From Actinomadura meyerae (GTDB lineage Bacteria; Actinomycetota; Actinomycetes; Streptosporangiales; Streptosporangiaceae), in NCBI RefSeq assembly GCF_900188445.1, contig NZ_FZOR01000033.1, positions 31,221-95,220 on the forward strand: DNA of 64,000 nt. Reading direction: 5' to 3'. Position numbers and translations under genes: made by a program. Below, one piece after another: positions 50,310-59,407 of this stretch (positions are counted from its first letter, which is position 1; the number at the start of each line of letters is the position of its first letter). Below the pieces are notes generated by a model. That model was given only the letters and a program-made list of their open reading frames with translations, did no database searches and was not told the DNA's origin.

Positions 50310-50696
50310 TCAGGCCAGGCCCATCTCCCGCCGGACGTTCGCGAACTCCACCGCCATCGCGTCCGCCAGAGCGCGGGCGCCCGACAGCGGGCGCACCATC
50401 ACGCAGAACTCGTCGATCAGCCCGGCGTCGTCGTGGTGGAGGAAGTCGCAGCCGTGCACCTCGCGGTCGCCCACCCGCGCCTTGAACACCAGCGCGTGGT
50501 CGCTGCCGTCGCTGATCTCCCGCACGTAGCGGAAGCCGGTGAACACGCGGGTCACCGCGCGCAGGATCGCGGTGACGGCGGCCCGCCCCTCGTACGGCGC
50601 GAACGCCACCGGGCTGAGGAACGTGACGTCCTGGGCCAGCAGCGCCGGGAGGGCGTCGATGTCGCCCTTCTCAATGGCCGCGCGGAACGGGTGCAT
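50310..50696 (-). CDS. SnoaL-like/NTF2-fold protein
   Basis: 128 residues with an NTF2-type cone fold: AIEKGDIDALPALLAQDVTFLSPV, then YEGRAAVTAIL and a C-terminal IDEFCVMVRPLSG. Family members include polyketide cyclases and many small-molecule binders. ATG 50696 is supported by GGAGG 8 bases upstream; a GTG at 50729 adds 11 residues. It converges on the end of the UbiA gene with 27 bases between stops and may belong to the same pathway, or not. Confidence 0.75.
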   Translation of the reverse strand: MHPFRAAIEKGDIDALPALLAQDVTFLSPVAFAPYEGRAAVTAILRAVTRVFTGFRYVREISDGSDHALVFKARVGDREVHGCDFLHHDDAGLIDEFCVMVRPLSGARALADAMAVEFANVRREMGLA

Positions 50697-50783
50697 CGGG
50701 CCCACCTCCAGGCTCTGGGTGATCGGCACGCCGCGGGGGCGTGCCGAAAGCCTAGGGCGCGCGGACCCCGTCCGCGATCATCA

Positions 50784-50811
50784 GTCCGTGATCACCCGTC
50801 CACGATCACCC
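50784..50811. repeat. 14-base tandem duplication
   Basis: GTCCGTGATCACCC (50784-50797) and GTCCACGATCACCC (50798-50811) lie between the alcohol dehydrogenase end and the SnoaL-like gene start; a more diverged copy precedes them. Confidence 0.6.
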
Positions 50812-50835
50812 GTCCCGGCTCGACCGGGCGGGCCC

Positions 50836-52023
50836 TCACGCGCCGGGCTGCAACAGCACCTTGATGGCGCCGTCCTGCTTCTTCTGGAACATCTCGTACG
50901 CCTGCGGCGCCTTCTCCAGCGGCCAGCGGTGCGTGGCGAGGTCCATCACCCCGAGCGGGTCGGCGTCGTCGGTCACCAGCGGCATCAGCTCGTCGATCCA
51001 CTGCCGGACGTGCGCCTGGCCCATCCGCAGCCCGATGCCCTTGTCGAACATCCGCATCATCGGCAGCGGGTCGGTCATGCCGCCGTACACGCCGATGAGG
51101 GAGATCGTCCCGCCCCGGCGGACGATCTCGATGGCGGTGGCCAGCGCGGCGAGCCGGTCCACCCCGACCCGCGACATCAGCGGCGCGGCGGAGTTGCCCG
51201 GCAGCAGCCCGGCGACGGTCTGCGCCAGCTTCGCGCCCGGCGAGCCGTGCGCCTCCATCCCGACGGCCTCGATCACCGAGTCGGTGCCGCGGCCCCCGGT
51301 GAGCTGGCGCACCGCGTCCGGCACGTCGTCGGCGTCGTCGGCGTCGACCACCTCGACGCCGTGCCGGCGCGCCATCTCCAGCCGCTCCGGCACGAGGTCC
51401 ACCGCGATCACGCGGTGCCCGCGGTGCCGGGCGATCCGGGCGGCCATCTGCCCGATCGGGCCGAGGCCGAGCACGGCCACCGACCCGCCCTCGGGGATCG
51501 CGGCCCACCCGACGGCCTGCCGCGCGGTCGGCAGCACGTCCGACAGGTAGACGAACCGCTCGTCCGGCGGGCCCTCCGGCACCTTGATCGGACCGAACTG
51601 CGCCTGCGGGACGCGGAGGTACTCGGCCTGCCCGCCCGGGACCTGCCCGTACAGCCGGGTGTAGCCGAACAGCGCCGCGCCCATGCCCTGCTCGCGGACC
51701 TGCGTCGTCTCGCACTGCGCGTACAGCCCCATCCCGCACATGTGGCAGTGCCCGCACGAGATGTTGAACGGGATCACCACCCGGTCGCCCGGCTTGATGT
51801 GCGTGACCTCCGGCCCGGTCTCCTCGACGACGCCCATCGGCTCGTGGCCGAGGATGTCGCCCTCGGAGAGGAACGGCCCGAGGACCTCGTACAGGTGCAG
51901 GTCCGACCCGCAGATGCCGGACGAGGTCACGCGGATGATCGCGTCGTTCGGCTCCTTGAGCTCCGGGTCGGGCACGCTCTCGACGCGGACGTCGCGCTTG
52001 CCGTGCCAGGTGACGGCCTTCAT
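50836..52023 (-). CDS. Zinc-dependent alcohol dehydrogenase, formaldehyde-dehydrogenase-like
   Basis: 395 residues, MDR superfamily. Catalytic zinc ligands are in GICGSDLHLY and GHEPMGVVEE; the structural zinc site has four Cys in CGHCHMCGMGLYAQC. NAD-binding motif VAVLGLGPIGQMAARIA. The long loop after residue 110 and the KPGDRVVIPFNISCG segment are typical of the glutathione-independent formaldehyde dehydrogenase-like branch. ATG 52023. Substrate uncertain. Confidence 0.9.
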   Translation of the reverse strand: MKAVTWHGKRDVRVESVPDPELKEPNDAIIRVTSSGICGSDLHLYEVLGPFLSEGDILGHEPMGVVEETGPEVTHIKPGDRVVIPFNISCGHCHMCGMGLYAQCETTQVREQGMGAALFGYTRLYGQVPGGQAEYLRVPQAQFGPIKVPEGPPDERFVYLSDVLPTARQAVGWAAIPEGGSVAVLGLGPIGQMAARIARHRGHRVIAVDLVPERLEMARRHGVEVVDADDADDVPDAVRQLTGGRGTDSVIEAVGMEAHGSPGAKLAQTVAGLLPGNSAAPLMSRVGVDRLAALATAIEIVRRGGTISLIGVYGGMTDPLPMMRMFDKGIGLRMGQAHVRQWIDELMPLVTDDADPLGVMDLATHRWPLEKAPQAYEMFQKKQDGAIKVLLQPGA

Positions 52024-52126
52024 CTGCTCCTCCTCAGCCGGTGGCCCGCTCCCCGGCGGCCCTACCCCACCGGGCGCGCCGAAACGTCGCCGGACTGAGG
52101 AGGTCAATGCGGGGTAAAGCAGACCC

Positions 52127-53083
52127 ATGGACGACGCCCCCCTGCGCCTCGGCGTGCTCGACATCGGCTCCAACTCGGCGCATCTGCGGGTCGCCGACCT
52201 CGATCCCGGGCTGCCGCCGCTGCCCGTCCGCTCCGTGAAGCGCCCGGTCCGGCTGGCCGAGGCCACCGACCGGCACGGCGTCATCGGGCGGCCCGCGGTC
52301 GGGCGGCTGATCGCCGCGGTGCGGGAGGCGGTGGCCGCCGCCGCGGCCCTCGGCGTCGCCGAGCTGGTCCCGTACGCCACGTCCGCGCTGCGCGACGCCG
52401 CCAACCGCGCCGACGTCACCGCCGAGGTCCGCGCCGCCACCGGCGTCGAGCTCGGGTTCCTCACCGGCGAGCGGGAGGCGCGGCTGACGTTCCTCGCGGC
52501 CCGCGCCTGGTACGGCTGGTCGGCGGGCCCGATGCTGCTCGCCGACATCGGCGGCGGCTCGATGGAGCTCGCCTACGGCGCCGGCCGGGAACCGGAGATC
52601 GCGCTGTCGCTGCCGCTCGGCGCCGGCCGCCTCACCCGCCACCACCTGCCGCCGCGCCCGCCGGTGCGGGGGCGCGTCCGCCGGGCGCTGTCCGCGCACG
52701 TGCGGTCGGTGCTGACCGAGGCCGCCGTCGGGATCGCCGAGCGCCCGGCGCCGGTGCGGGCCGTCGCGACGTCCAAGACCTTCACCCAGCTCGCCCGGCT
52801 GTGCGGGGCGCCGAAGGCGAAGGCGGGGCCGTTCCGGGAGCGCCGGCTCGACCGCCGCGACCTGCACCGCTGGATCCCGCGGCTGGCGAAGCTGCCGGAC
52901 GAGGAGCGGGCCCGGCTGCGCGGGGTGAAGGCGTCGCGCGCCCACCAGATCCTCGCGGGCGCGATCGTGGCCGAGGGCGTGATGGACGTGCTCGGCCTGG
53001 AGAGCCTCGACATCTGCCCGTGGGCGCTGCGCGAGGGCGTCCTGCTGGACCGGCTGGGCTCGGCCGCCCCGTTTGGCCCGTGA
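52127..53083 (+). CDS. Ppx/GppA-family exopolyphosphatase
   Basis: 318 residues, ASKHA fold. Phosphate-1 motif LGVLDIGSNSAHL, phosphate-2 motif LLADIGGGSMELAYG and the segment VPYATSALRDAANR are typical of short actinobacterial Ppx proteins. Removes phosphate from polyphosphate or (p)ppGpp. ATG at 52127 has no clear ribosome site, so a leaderless or weakly translated start is possible. Divergent from the dehydrogenase gene. Confidence 0.88.
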   Translation: MDDAPLRLGVLDIGSNSAHLRVADLDPGLPPLPVRSVKRPVRLAEATDRHGVIGRPAVGRLIAAVREAVAAAAALGVAELVPYATSALRDAANRADVTAEVRAATGVELGFLTGEREARLTFLAARAWYGWSAGPMLLADIGGGSMELAYGAGREPEIALSLPLGAGRLTRHHLPPRPPVRGRVRRALSAHVRSVLTEAAVGIAERPAPVRAVATSKTFTQLARLCGAPKAKAGPFRERRLDRRDLHRWIPRLAKLPDEERARLRGVKASRAHQILAGAIVAEGVMDVLGLESLDICPWALREGVLLDRLGSAAPFGP

Positions 53084-53160
53084 CCGGGCGGGCAGTTCCG
53101 CGGCAGGACGGCGCCGCGGCGCACGCGGGCAGGGGAGCACACCGGACCGGGGGGCACGCC

Positions 53161-53484
53161 ATGAGACTTGCCGACGCACGCGAGATCGAGGAGCTGCTCG
53201 GGGACCTGCCGTTCCCGGCGAGCAAGGAGCGGATCGTCGAGCACGTGCACGAGAGGCGGCCGGAGATGGAGGCCGAGCGCGCGGTGGCGGCGCTGCCGCT
53301 CGGCACGTACGGCAGCGTGGCCGAGGTGATGCGGTCGGTCCCGCTCGACCCGGACCCGGGCCGCACCCCGACCGAGCGCGACCACCAGCGCCGGCACCAC
53401 CGCAAGCCCCGCCTCGCCGAGCCGATGCGGCACACCGAGCCGTCGCCCGTCGAGGAGGAGCTCGACCGCGGCGACGAGATCTGA
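53161..53484 (+). CDS. DUF2795-family small protein
   Basis: 107 residues. The N-terminal 65 residues fit DUF2795 (LLGDLPFPASKERIVEHV ... LPLGTYGSVAEVMRSVP); the rest is charged and disordered with several His/Arg. Function unknown. ATG at 53161 follows GGGGGG with short spacing. Confidence 0.75.
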   Translation: MRLADAREIEELLGDLPFPASKERIVEHVHERRPEMEAERAVAALPLGTYGSVAEVMRSVPLDPDPGRTPTERDHQRRHHRKPRLAEPMRHTEPSPVEEELDRGDEI

Positions 53485-53498
53485 CCGCCGCCCCCGCC

Positions 53499-53538
53499 GC
53501 TCGAACGGCGTCCCCGCCGTTTGAACGGCGTCCCTGCG
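53499..53538. repeat. 20-base duplication before ctaD
   Basis: Two imperfect copies centred on CGAACGGCGTCCC and TGAACGGCGTCCC (20-base period) between the DUF2795 gene and ctaD. Confidence 0.55.
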
Positions 53539-53581
53539 GCAAGTGCCCCGTTGGGCACCGAGGCGGGAGGGAGGGCCGTCG

Positions 53582-55261
53582 ATGACGGCTGTACGGGGCA
53601 GGGACGACGCGAGCGTCGCCGACGCGCTCGCGCGGCACGGCATGGGCAGGCGGATCGGCGACGTCCTGGCCACCACCGACCACAAGGTGGTCGGCTACCT
53701 GTACCTCGTCACGTCCTTCCTTTTCTTCCTCGCCGCCGGGGTCATGGCCATGCTGATGCGGGCCGAACTGCTGGAGCCCGGCAAGCAGGTGGTGAGCAAC
53801 CAGACCTACAACGAGCTGTTCACCGTGCACGGCACGATCATGATGCTGCTGTTCGCGACGCCGCTGTTCGCCGGGTTCGCGAACGTGCTGGTCCCGCTGC
53901 AGATCGGCTCGCCGGACGTGGCGTTCCCGCGGATGAACGCCCTCACCTACTACCTGTTCCTGTTCGGCGGCCTGATGGTGATGGCGTCGTTCATCATGCC
54001 GGGCGGCGCCGCCGCCTACGGGTGGTTCGCCTACTCGCCGCTGACGTCGCAGACGTACTCGCCCGGCCTCGGCCCCGACATGTGGATCATGGGGCTGGTG
54101 CTGTCCGGGTTCGGGACCATCCTGACCTCGGTGAACATCATCACCACGATCATCGCGATGCGGGCGCCCGGCATGGTGATGTTCCGGATGCCGATCTTCA
54201 CCTGGAACGTGCTGCTGACCAGCCTGATGGTGCTGATCGCGTTCCCGGTGCTGACCGCCGCGCTGTTCGCGCTGGAGGCCGACCGCAAGCTCGGCGCGCA
54301 CATCTACGACCCCTCGAACCACGGCCCGCTGCTGTGGCAGCACCTGTTCTGGTTCTTCGGCCATCCCGAGGTGTACATCGCGGCGCTGCCGTTCTTCGGG
54401 ATCGTCACCGAGATCATCCCGGTGTTCGCGCGCAAGCCGCTGTTCGGCTACCTCGGCATGGTGGCGGCGACGATCTCGATCACCGGGCTGTCGATGACGG
54501 TGTGGGCGCACCACATGTTCGCCACCGGCGGGGTGCTGCTGCCGTTCTTCTCCATCACCTCCTTCATGATCGCCGTGCCGACCGGGATCAAGTTCTTCAA
54601 CTGGGTCGGGACGCTGTGGAAGGGGCAGCTCACGTTCGAGACCCCGATGCTGTTCGCGCTCGGGTTCCTCGTGACGTTCCTGTTCGGCGGGCTGACCGGG
54701 GTCATCCTCGCCTCGCCGGCGATGGACTTCCACCTCACCGACTCCTTCTTCGTCGTCGGCCACCTGCACTACGTCCTGTTCGGGACCGTCGTGTTCGCCA
54801 TGTTCGGCGGGTTCTACTTCTGGTGGCCGAAGATGACGGGCCGCATGCTGCACGAGGGCTGGGGCAAGCTCCACTTCTGGACGCTGTTCCTCGGGTTCCA
54901 CACGACGTTCCTCGTGCAGCACTGGCTGGGCGCCGAGGGGATGCCGCGCCGCTACGCCGACTACCCCGACCAGTTCGCGACGCTGAACCTCATCTCGTCC
55001 ATCGGCTCGTTCGTCCTGGGCGCGTCGACGTTCGCGTTCCTGTGGAACGTGGTGCGCTCGTGGCGGCACGGCGAGAAGGTGCACACCGACGACCCCTGGG
55101 GCGCCGGCGGGTCGCTGGAGTGGGCGACGTCCTGTCCGCCGCCCCGCCACAACTTCACGTCGATGCCGCGCATCCGCTCCGTGCGGCCCGCGTTCGACCT
55201 GCACCACCCGCCGCTGGAGCCGCCGCAGGAGGCCGAGCCGTCGCTCCCGCCGCCCAAGTGA
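53582..55261 (+). CDS. ctaD: Cytochrome c oxidase subunit I
   Basis: 559 residues, 12 helices. Haem a His in FTVHGTIMML, the CuB His-Tyr pair in GHPEVYIAAL, the two CuB histidines in WAHHMFATGG, and the haem ligands in GHLHYVLFG are all present, so the enzyme core is intact. C-terminal tail is Pro/Glu-rich. ATG 53582 with GGGAGGGAGGG upstream. No ctaC, ctaE or ctaF lies nearby, so it is a stand-alone (possibly second) copy facing qcrB. Confidence 0.94.
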   Translation: MTAVRGRDDASVADALARHGMGRRIGDVLATTDHKVVGYLYLVTSFLFFLAAGVMAMLMRAELLEPGKQVVSNQTYNELFTVHGTIMMLLFATPLFAGFANVLVPLQIGSPDVAFPRMNALTYYLFLFGGLMVMASFIMPGGAAAYGWFAYSPLTSQTYSPGLGPDMWIMGLVLSGFGTILTSVNIITTIIAMRAPGMVMFRMPIFTWNVLLTSLMVLIAFPVLTAALFALEADRKLGAHIYDPSNHGPLLWQHLFWFFGHPEVYIAALPFFGIVTEIIPVFARKPLFGYLGMVAATISITGLSMTVWAHHMFATGGVLLPFFSITSFMIAVPTGIKFFNWVGTLWKGQLTFETPMLFALGFLVTFLFGGLTGVILASPAMDFHLTDSFFVVGHLHYVLFGTVVFAMFGGFYFWWPKMTGRMLHEGWGKLHFWTLFLGFHTTFLVQHWLGAEGMPRRYADYPDQFATLNLISSIGSFVLGASTFAFLWNVVRSWRHGEKVHTDDPWGAGGSLEWATSCPPPRHNFTSMPRIRSVRPAFDLHHPPLEPPQEAEPSLPPPK

Positions 55262-55295
55262 TGCGGGCCTGGCGGGGCCAGCCGGCCGGGCGGGG

Positions 55296-56939
55296 TCAGC
55301 CGCTGCTCTTGTCCGGCGGGCCGCCGCCGTCCTGCGGCGGCTTCTCCAGATCGCCCTGGCCGCCGCCGTACGACTCGGACTGGTAGTCGAGGTAGAAGCG
55401 GTTGACGCGGGTGCGCACCTGGGCGCGGGCGCGGTTCGGGGTCGGCAGCGGGATCATGTGGTTCGGGTAGGGGGCGACGAGCTCGCCGGGCTGCCGGGTC
55501 CGCAGGACGGCCCCGGCGTCCCGCTCCGGCTGCTCGTGCCGCTCCACGAAGCCGCCCTCCGGGCTGAGCGAGATCAGGCCGCTCTCCACGCCCTCCTCGC
55601 GGATCCGCAGGTCGCGGCGCTGCAGGCTCAGGCAGACGCGGCGGGCGATGACGAACGCCAGGATCGGGGCGAGGAAGAACCCGACGCGGAAGAACCACGT
55701 CGTCCAGAACAGCGGGATCTTGAAGGTGTCGGAGATGACGTCGTTGCCGCCCGCCGCCATCAGGTTGGCGTACCAGGCGACGGCCGCCGCGCCGATCCCC
55801 GTCCGGGTCGGGGCGTTCCTCGGCCGGTCCAGCAGGTGGTGGACGCGCTCGTCCCCGGTGGCCCAGCGCTCCACGAACGGGTACAGCCCCATGACGGTGA
55901 AGAAGACCCCCGGCAGGACGATGGCCGGCAGCAGGACGTTCCACGCGACGTCGTGCCCGGCGACGGTCGTCGACAGCCGCGGCATGATGCGCAGCGAGCC
56001 CTCCAGGAACCCGACGTACCAGTCCGGCTGCGAGCCGAAGGAGACCTCGTCCGGCTCGTACGGCCCGTACAGCCAGACGGGGTTGATCTGGAAGACCGTC
56101 GCGAGCCCGGCCAGGACGCCGAAGGTGAACAGGAAGTAGCCCGTGCTCTGGGCGGCGAAGTTCGGGAAGGTCTTCTCGCCGCTCACCGCCATCTCCCGCC
56201 GGCCCCGTCCGGGCCACTGGGTGTGCGTCTGGTGCCACAGGATCATCAGGTGGACGGTGACCAGCGCGATCAGGATCCCCGGGATCAGCAGGATGTGCAC
56301 CGTGAACAGCCGCGGGATGAACTCCTCGCTTGCCGGGAACTCCCCGCCGAACGCCCACAGGCTGAGGTAGGTCCCGGCGATGGGGATGGACAGCAGGATG
56401 CCCTGGAAGATGCGCAGCCCGGTGCCGGACAGCAGGTCGTCCGGTAGCGAGTAGCCGGCGAACCCTTCGGCGAGCGCCAGCGTGAACATCGTCACGCCGA
56501 TCACCCAGTTGATCTCTCGCGGCTTGCGGAACGCGCCGGTGAAGAAGATCCGCATGAGGTGGGCCACGATCGCCGCGAGGAAGACGTTCGCCGCCCAGTG
56601 GTGGATCTGCCGCATCAGCAGCCCGCCGCGGACGTCGAACGTCAGGCGCAGCGTGGAGGCGTACGCGTCGCTCATCCGCACGCCCTTGAGCGGCGCGTAC
56701 GAGCCGTCGTAGACCTGGACGCCGCCGCTCGGCTTGAAGAACAGCGTGAGGAAGACGCCCGTGAGGATCAGGATGATGAACGAGTAGAGCGCGATCTCGC
56801 CGAGCAGGAACGACCAGTGCGTCGGGAACGCCTTCTTGATGTTCTGGCTCAGGAACGAGGTGGAGCCGAGCCGGTCGTTGACCCCCTGGGCCAGCTCCCC
56901 GGCCCTCGCCGATCTCGACCGGCCTTTGCGTCCCGCCAT
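55296..56939 (-). CDS. qcrB: Cytochrome b subunit of the bc1-type complex (QcrB)
   Basis: 547 residues. N-terminal cytochrome b domain with haem histidines in MRQIHHWAANVF, VAHLMRIFF, FTVHILLIP and VTVHLMILW. The quinol-site motif is PDWY (QPDWYVGFLEG), the actinobacterial form of PEWY. The C-terminal 130 residues form the long hydrophilic extension of actinobacterial QcrB. ATG 56939. No qcrC or qcrA is adjacent; normally they precede qcrB. Converges on ctaD with 34 bases between stops. Confidence 0.94.
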   Translation of the reverse strand: MAGRKGRSRSARAGELAQGVNDRLGSTSFLSQNIKKAFPTHWSFLLGEIALYSFIILILTGVFLTLFFKPSGGVQVYDGSYAPLKGVRMSDAYASTLRLTFDVRGGLLMRQIHHWAANVFLAAIVAHLMRIFFTGAFRKPREINWVIGVTMFTLALAEGFAGYSLPDDLLSGTGLRIFQGILLSIPIAGTYLSLWAFGGEFPASEEFIPRLFTVHILLIPGILIALVTVHLMILWHQTHTQWPGRGRREMAVSGEKTFPNFAAQSTGYFLFTFGVLAGLATVFQINPVWLYGPYEPDEVSFGSQPDWYVGFLEGSLRIMPRLSTTVAGHDVAWNVLLPAIVLPGVFFTVMGLYPFVERWATGDERVHHLLDRPRNAPTRTGIGAAAVAWYANLMAAGGNDVISDTFKIPLFWTTWFFRVGFFLAPILAFVIARRVCLSLQRRDLRIREEGVESGLISLSPEGGFVERHEQPERDAGAVLRTRQPGELVAPYPNHMIPLPTPNRARAQVRTRVNRFYLDYQSESYGGGQGDLEKPPQDGGGPPDKSSG

Positions 56940-57042
56940 CGCGCGCTTCTCCCCGGGCCCGAGCAGTGATTCCGCTGGGCGGGTACCCCGGCCCGATCAC
57001 TGCAAACGCCGCCCTCCGGGCACCTGCCGGCCCCTCGCCGGG

Positions 57043-57924
57043 TCAGGGCGCGGCCGCCGCGTAGAGCACCTCGCGCAGCCCGGGGAGCGCCTCGCGGTCG
57101 GCGCGCCAGACCAGCCGCAGGCTGAGCGCCGGGGCGTCCAGCGCGAGCCGGGCGAGGGTGCCGGCGTCGAGCCTGTCCCGGACGGCGAACTCGGGGACGA
57201 GCGCCACGCCGAGGCCCCGCTCCGCCCACGAGCTCATCACGGTCACGCTGCCCGCCCGCACACGCTCGACGGCGGCGCCGAACAGCCGCTCGCCCGCCAG
57301 CCAGAACGAGCACGCCGGGACGTTCACCAGGAGCCGCTCGCCGCGCAGGTCGGCGGCGGCGACGCGGGGCGCGCCGGCGAGCGGGTGGTCCGGCGCGGCG
57401 ACCAGCGCGAGCGGGACCGGCTCCAGGTCGACGAAGTCCAGCGGCGCGGCCGGCGCCGCGAAGCCGAGCCCGCCGACGCCGTCGCCGGCGTCCAGCAGCA
57501 GCGCCGCGTCCAGGTCCCCGGCGGCGACGGCGTCCAGCAGCCGGTCGCGGGCGGCGTCCGAGCGGACCTCCACCCGCGGGCCGGGCCGCCGCTCGGCGAG
57601 CCGGGCGAGGACGCCGGGGACGTGCGTCGCCGCGATCGACTCCAGCGCGCCGAGCCGCAGCACCGGCGGCTCCCCGGCCACCTCGCGGCGGGCCTGCTCG
57701 GCCATCCGCAGCAGCCGCCCCGACCACTCCCGCATCCGCTCCCCGGCGGGGGTCGGCCGCATCCCCTTCGGGCCGCGCTCGAACAGCGCCACGCCGAGCG
57801 CCGCCTCCAGCGTCCTGATCTGCTCGGACACCGAGGACGGCGCGAGCCCGAGGGCCACGGCGGCGCCGGTGACGGTCCGGTGGGCGACGACGGCCTCGAA
57901 CGTCCGCAACTGGCGCAGTTCCAT
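57043..57924 (-). CDS. LysR-family regulator
   Basis: 293 residues. N-terminal winged HTH (MELRQLRTFEAVVAHRTVTG, then SSVSEQIRTLEAALG), C-terminal periplasmic-binding-like effector domain (about 88-290). ATG 57924 gives the canonical LysR start; ATG 57939 would add five residues. Divergent from an MFS exporter, with a 21-base palindrome between them, so it probably controls that exporter. Confidence 0.9.
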   Translation of the reverse strand: MELRQLRTFEAVVAHRTVTGAAVALGLAPSSVSEQIRTLEAALGVALFERGPKGMRPTPAGERMREWSGRLLRMAEQARREVAGEPPVLRLGALESIAATHVPGVLARLAERRPGPRVEVRSDAARDRLLDAVAAGDLDAALLLDAGDGVGGLGFAAPAAPLDFVDLEPVPLALVAAPDHPLAGAPRVAAADLRGERLLVNVPACSFWLAGERLFGAAVERVRAGSVTVMSSWAERGLGVALVPEFAVRDRLDAGTLARLALDAPALSLRLVWRADREALPGLREVLYAAAAP

Positions 57925-57960
57925 GCCGATCGGTTCCATGCCGACCGCAACCCGCCCGGA

Positions 57961-57981
57961 GCGTTCGGGTATTCCGAACGC
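57961..57981. promoter_or_regulatory. LysR-type operator
   Basis: Perfect 8-base arms GCGTTCGG and CCGAACGC around GTATT, giving the T-N11-A core typical of LysR sites. It lies 37 bases upstream of the LysR ATG and 56 of the MFS ATG. Confidence 0.7.
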
Positions 57982-58036
57982 CGCGTGCGGCGCAGCCGGT
58001 GGAGCGCCGCCGCGCCCGTTCCCAGACTGGGCGGCC

Positions 58037-59407
58037 ATGAGCACAGTCCTCGCACCCGTTCCGGCGGGGTCCGCCGCGAAGCGGCGCTCCGCCCTGCTCG
58101 GCATCTCCCTCGGCTACTTCATGGTCCTGCTCGACACCACCGTCCTGTCGGTGGCCGAACCCGATCTGGCCCGGTCCCTCGGCGCGTCCGTCGCCGGTCT
58201 CCAGTGGGCCGTCACCGGCTACACGGTCGTGCTCGGCGCGCTGCTGCTGTCGGCGGGCGCGGTCGCCGACCGGCACGGCGCGCACCGGGTGTTCCGCGCC
58301 TCCATCGCCGTCTTCGGCGCCGGGTCGCTGCTCTGCGCCGCCGCCCCGGACCTGTGGACGCTCGTCGCCCTGCGCGCCGTGCTCGGCGTCGCCGCCGCCG
58401 GATGCGTCCCCGCGTCCATGGCGCTGATCGCGCGGCTCTACCCGGTGCCCGCCGAGCGCGCCCGCGCCGTCGCGGCCTGGGCGGCGACGAGCGGCGCCGC
58501 GCTCGCCGCCGGGCCGATCGCGGGCGGCGCGCTGGTCGGCCTCGCCGGCTGGCGCGCGATCTTCCTGGTCAACGTGCCGCTCGCCGCGGCCGTCCTCGCG
58601 CTCGTCGCGGGACGGGCCGTCGCCTGCCCGCGCGGCTCCCGCGCGATCGACCGGCCCGCGCAGCTCCTCGCCTGCGCGGCGGCCGGCCTGCTGACCGACG
58701 CGCTCATCGCGCTCGGCGCCGGGGCGGGCGTCCACGCCGCGTGCTCGGCCGCCGGCGCGGTCGCGGCGGGCGCGGCGTTCGCGGCGCGGGAGCGGGGGAG
58801 CGCGGCACCGGTCCTCGTGCCCGCGGTGCTGCGCGCGCCCGGGATGCCGTTCGCGCTGGCGGCGGGCGCGGCGGTCAACTTCGTGATGACCGGCGTGCTG
58901 TTCGTCCTGCCGCTGGTGTTCCAGCAGACCCTGGGCCTCACGCCGCTGCGGACCGGCCTGGCGTTCCTGCCGATGACGCTGCCGTTCGCGTTCAACCCGC
59001 TGCTCACCGGGCGGATCGTCGCGCGCACCGGGCCGCGTCTCCCCGTCCTCGCGGGCCTGGCCCTGCTCACCGCCGCGGGCGTGCTGTTCGGCGCGGTCCT
59101 GGCGGGCGGCGCCACCTACCCGGCGCTGGTCGCGGGACTGCTCTGCACTGGCTTCGGCGTGTCGTTCGCCCTGCCCGCCCTCGCGACCCTCGCGGTCACC
59201 GCCGCGCCCGAGGGGACGGCCGGCGCGGCCGGCGGCCTGCTCAACGCGGTCCGCCAGCTCGGCGCCGCGCTCGGCGTCGCCGTGATGGGCTCCTTCGCGG
59301 CGGAGCGGCCGGGCACCGCGCTGCTCATCGCCGCGGCCGTCTGCGCGGCCGTCCTCCCCGCCGGGCTGCGCGGGGTCAGGCCGCCCGCGGGTCGGCGGCC
59401 GAGTTGA
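58037..59407 (+). CDS. MFS drug transporter, DHA2-like
   Basis: 456 residues, about 12-14 helices. Motif D1-like GYFMVLLDTTVLSVAEPDL, the GLQWAVTGYTVVLGALLLSAG segment and motif A-like GAVADRHGAHRVF place it in the 14-helix-related drug:H+ antiporter group. Probably exports a toxic compound that is sensed by the divergent LysR protein. ATG 58037 without a clear ribosome site. The end overlaps the convergent protease gene by 32 bases. Confidence 0.87.
   Translation: MSTVLAPVPAGSAAKRRSALLGISLGYFMVLLDTTVLSVAEPDLARSLGASVAGLQWAVTGYTVVLGALLLSAGAVADRHGAHRVFRASIAVFGAGSLLCAAAPDLWTLVALRAVLGVAAAGCVPASMALIARLYPVPAERARAVAAWAATSGAALAAGPIAGGALVGLAGWRAIFLVNVPLAAAVLALVAGRAVACPRGSRAIDRPAQLLACAAAGLLTDALIALGAGAGVHAACSAAGAVAAGAAFAARERGSAAPVLVPAVLRAPGMPFALAAGAAVNFVMTGVLFVLPLVFQQTLGLTPLRTGLAFLPMTLPFAFNPLLTGRIVARTGPRLPVLAGLALLTAAGVLFGAVLAGGATYPALVAGLLCTGFGVSFALPALATLAVTAAPEGTAGAAGGLLNAVRQLGAALGVAVMGSFAAERPGTALLIAAAVCAAVLPAGLRGVRPPAGRRPS

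Noticed and set aside
52034..55207. 1057-codon minus-strand frame opposite ppx and ctaD
   Set aside because: It overlaps two well-supported plus-strand genes and shows no family motif.
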